NCBI GenBank assembly: GCA_017450485.1
Contig: JAFSTN010000044.1
Span: 1-64,000, forward strand
Direction: 5' to 3'
Length of the DNA stretch: 64,000 nucleotides
Source: Lachnospiraceae bacterium
Lineage (GTDB): Bacteria; Bacillota; Clostridia; Lachnospirales; Lachnospiraceae
Made by a program: the position numbers and the translations under genes. The notes below the pieces were generated by a model, which was not told where the DNA came from, ran no database searches, and was given only the letters and a program-made list of their open reading frames with translations. Positions 62,257-64,000 of the stretch are shown here, in pieces. How positions within the stretch are numbered: position 1 is the first letter of the stretch; every line of letters begins with the position of its first letter.

Positions 62257-62370
62257 TTATAGAACATCACCATTCTCCAATTTCTTTCGGTAATAATAAT
62301 GATCCGTCTCTTTATATAGCTCCCAACCGTCCCTATCGCAGAATCTCTTCAATTCTTTCCATCTAGGCAT
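62257..62370 (-). CDS. Truncated HicA-like small protein
   Basis: A 37-residue frame, MPRWKELKRFCDRDGWELYK, then ETDHYYYRKKLENGDVL and a stop. It matches the N-terminal half of HicA-like 'cytotoxic translational repressor' proteins (about 75 residues, with a conserved His in a DHY motif), which continue with a VSH-type segment lacking here. GGAGG lies 7 bp before the ATG. A terminator follows at once. It may be an inactive relic or a shortened protein; the HTH gene downstream is not a HicB. Confidence 0.65.
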   Translation of the reverse strand: MPRWKELKRFCDRDGWELYKETDHYYYRKKLENGDVL

Positions 62371-62512
62371 ATAATATCCTCCAGAATAGAACTGTCATCA
62401 CTTATCAGCAGTTTAAAGATATAAGGAAGATGCGAAGCCCGATTGGGCGATATGGCCGCGATTCGCGACAGGGGACCCGGTGTGGTACCGCGAATGTGTT
62501 GGATCTCCCAGG
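62371..62512. other. Gap with a degenerate copy of the 109-bp repeat
   Basis: The stretch 62430-62512 resembles the repeat unit only loosely (for example TACCGCGAATGTGTTGGATC and TCTCCCAGG). Nothing else is recognised in 62371-62430. Confidence 0.4.
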
Positions 62513-63130
62513 TTGATTCACGTACCGACGGCTACCCGGGTACGTGAATGGCGAGCGGATTCGTCAGCGGTTCACGTACCGTGGTGCCGAGGCTGTACGT
62601 GAACGGATGGGCTCTCCTAGGTTGATTCACGTACCGACGGCTACTCGGGTACGTGAATGGCGGACGGATTCGTCAGCGGTTCACGTATTGTGGAGCCGAG
62701 GCTGTACGTGAACGGATGGGCTCTCCTAGGTTGATTCACGTACCGACGGCTACCCGGATACGTGAATGGCGGGCGGATTTGTCAGCGGTTCACGTATCGT
62801 GGGGCCGAGGCTGTACGTGAACGGATGGGCTCTCCTAGGTTGATTCACGTACCGACGGCTACCCGGGTACGCGAATGGCGGGCGGATTCGTCAGCGGTTC
62901 ACGTATCGTGGAGCCAAGGCTGTACGTGAACGGATGGGCTCTCCTAGGTTGATTCGCGTACCGACGGTTACCCGGATACGTGAATGGCGGGCGGATTCGT
63001 CAGCGGTTCACGTATCGTGGAGCCAAGGCTGTACGTGAACGGATGGGTTCTCCTAGGTTGATTCACGTACCGACGGCTACTCGGGTACGTGAATGGCGAG
63101 CGGATTCGTCAGCGGTTCACGTACCGACGG
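62513..63130. repeat. 109-bp tandem repeat, about 5.7 copies
   Basis: The word TTGATTC(A/G)CGTACCGACGG recurs at 62513, 62622, 62731, 62840, 62949 and 63058, exactly 109 bp apart. Units differ by few substitutions and no length change. Each unit contains two potential hairpins with the same arms: TTCACGTA...TACGTGAA around GACGGCTACCCGG, and GTTCACGTA...TACGTGAAC around a GTGG(A/T)GCCGAGGCTG type loop. The unit length is not a multiple of three, so it is not a protein repeat. It is clearly richer in G+C than the genes beside it. No spacers are present, so it is not a CRISPR array. Confidence 0.95.
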
Positions 63131-63223
63131 CAAAAACCAGCGTACCACCAGAGTTCAGCGCACCGTCAAAGCTCAGAATACCACCAGAAAGTAGCACAGA
63201 TTAAAATGCCAGCGACAGAAAAA

Positions 63224-63249
63224 ACCGGCAGGGCGTCCGCCCTGCCGGT
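63224..63249 (-). terminator. ppdK: Terminator of ppdK
   Basis: Arms ACCGGCAGGGCG and CGCCCTGCCGGT with a 2-base loop, followed on the minus strand by a run of six T at 63218-63223. It lies about 100 bp after the ppdK stop. Confidence 0.85.
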
Positions 63250-63278
63250 CACGACATAAACCATTTAAAAACGCGAAT

Positions 63279-63335
63279 CGTTTTGGGACACTTCAGCAAG
63301 CTGATGTGCAGCGAAGCGTTTTGGGACACTTCAGC
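63279..63335 (+). repeat. 19-bp direct repeat in the ppdK 3' region
   Basis: CGTTTTGGGACACTTCAGC occurs at 63279-63297 and again at 63317-63335, 38 bp apart. It lies between the ppdK stop and its terminator. No function is evident. Confidence 0.8.
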
Positions 63336-63351
63336 CCCACTAAAGCGTAAT

Positions 63352-64000
63352 TTACTGCCTCTGCGCGATAGCTGCCTGTGCGGCTGCGAGTCTTGCGATC
63401 GGCACGCGGAAAGGTGAGCATGATACGTAGTCCAGTCCGATCTCGTTGCAGAACTCTACGGATGACGGATCGCCGCCGTGCTCGCCGCAGATACCTACAT
63501 GGAGGTTCGGGTTAACAGGCTTGCCGAGTTCCATGGACATCTTCATCAGCTTGCCGACACCGTTTCTGTCGAGCTTCGCGAAAGGATCGTTCTCGAAGAT
63601 CTTCGCATCATAGTATGCATCGAGGAACTTGCCTGCGTCGTCTCTGGAGAATCCGTATGTCATCTGAGTCAGGTCGTTGGTTCCGAAGCAGAAGAAGTCT
63701 GCGTTGGCTGCGATCTCGTCAGCGGTAAGTGCTGCTCTCGGAATCTCGATCATGGTACCTACCTGGTACTCGAGCTTGTAGCCTGCTGCCTTGATCTCTT
63801 CCTCAGCGGTCTCTACCACGAGCTTCTTAACGAATACGAACTCCTTCACATCGCCGATCAGAGGGATCATGATCTCGGGAGTAACCTTCCAGTTGGTGTG
63901 CTTCTTCGATACGTTGATGGCGGCCCTGATCACGGCTCTGGTCTGCATCTTGGCGATCTCGGGATATGTAACTGCCAGACGGCATCCGCGATGTCCCATC
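63352..64000 (-). CDS. ppdK: Pyruvate, phosphate dikinase, C-terminal part
   Basis: The enzyme interconverts pyruvate plus ATP plus phosphate with PEP plus AMP plus pyrophosphate, a main glycolytic/gluconeogenic step in many Clostridia. Only the last 215 codons are in the window; the gene continues past base 64000. The visible part is the PEP/pyruvate-binding barrel: MGHRGCRLAVTYPEIAKMQT, FGTNDLTQMTYGFSRDD and GICGEHGGDPSSVEFC, with the catalytic Cys in CGEHGG. Confidence 0.96.
   Translation of the reverse strand, partial: MGHRGCRLAVTYPEIAKMQTRAVIRAAINVSKKHTNWKVTPEIMIPLIGDVKEFVFVKKLVVETAEEEIKAAGYKLEYQVGTMIEIPRAALTADEIAANADFFCFGTNDLTQMTYGFSRDDAGKFLDAYYDAKIFENDPFAKLDRNGVGKLMKMSMELGKPVNPNLHVGICGEHGGDPSSVEFCNEIGLDYVSCSPFRVPIARLAAAQAAIAQRQ

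Noticed and set aside
61427-62370. Intact HicAB toxin-antitoxin module
   Set aside because: The HicA-like protein is truncated and the HTH gene does not resemble HicB.
62513-63130. CRISPR array
   Set aside because: Units are contiguous 109-bp repeats with no unique spacers and no cas genes nearby.
62980-63204. 74-codon plus-strand frame in the tandem repeat
   Set aside because: The unit length is not a multiple of three, so the frame is an accident of the repeat sequence.

Overview
The window looks like chromosomal DNA of a motile, Gram-positive anaerobe of the Clostridia, most likely a Lachnospiraceae member. The grounds are the gene set and the strong GGAGG-type ribosome sites: a flagellin with short central region, FlaG-FliD-FliS, pyruvate phosphate dikinase, many LicD proteins, CmpB-type membrane protein and a HicA-like small protein. 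Genus cannot be fixed from the sequence alone. No rRNA, tRNA or CRISPR array was seen.

Layout. 1-3300: right end of a probable IS200/IS605-type element, then mtnA and a repeat-rich secreted protein. 3336-16615: ten co-directional minus-strand housekeeping genes (prfA, NUDIX, valS, folC, small protein, zinc-ribbon/TPR protein, MATE pump, nuclease-helicase, CmpB-like protein, membrane-anchored protein). 16616-23527: an accessory island with an Rpn-type nuclease gene and its decayed partial copy, a type I toxin-antitoxin locus, and three AAA+ ATPase genes, each carrying its own inverted repeat over its own promoter. 23528-38743: a 13-gene minus-strand glycan operon (methyltransferases, epimerases, GT92, GT4, WbsX, DUF1919, radical SAM, CDP-glycerol-type transferase, IspD/TarI-like enzyme, a cytidylyltransferase-aminotransferase fusion, LicD), much of it more AT-rich to the eye than its flanks. 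A fourth ATPase with helically phased repeats lies just upstream of it. 40127-61343: a cytidylyltransferase-oxidoreductase fusion, seven more LicD domains, the flagellar filament genes with sigma-D-like promoters, a 1662-residue protein joining LicD, two glycosyltransferase-like, FkbH-like and SGNH-like parts, a second Rpn-type gene, a capsule-type glycosyltransferase, a dead VirD4 fragment and a CgeB-like glycosyltransferase. 61427-64000: an HTH protein with two operators, a truncated HicA-like gene, a 109-bp tandem repeat, and the C-terminal part of ppdK.

How the genes fit together. Several NTP-transferases (LicC-like, IspD/TarI-like, TagD-like) could supply CDP-activated alcohols. The LicD and CDP-glycerol-type proteins could transfer the phospho-alcohol to glycans, and the glycosyltransferases could build those glycans. 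LicD genes surround the flagellin and cap genes on both sides, so flagellin or surface glycan decoration is the simplest reading; this is inference from position. The most unusual items are the ATPase/self-repeat pairs, the Rossmann-like module shared by six successive glycan genes, the LicD expansion with the giant fusion protein, the unlisted type I toxin-antitoxin locus and the 109-bp satellite.
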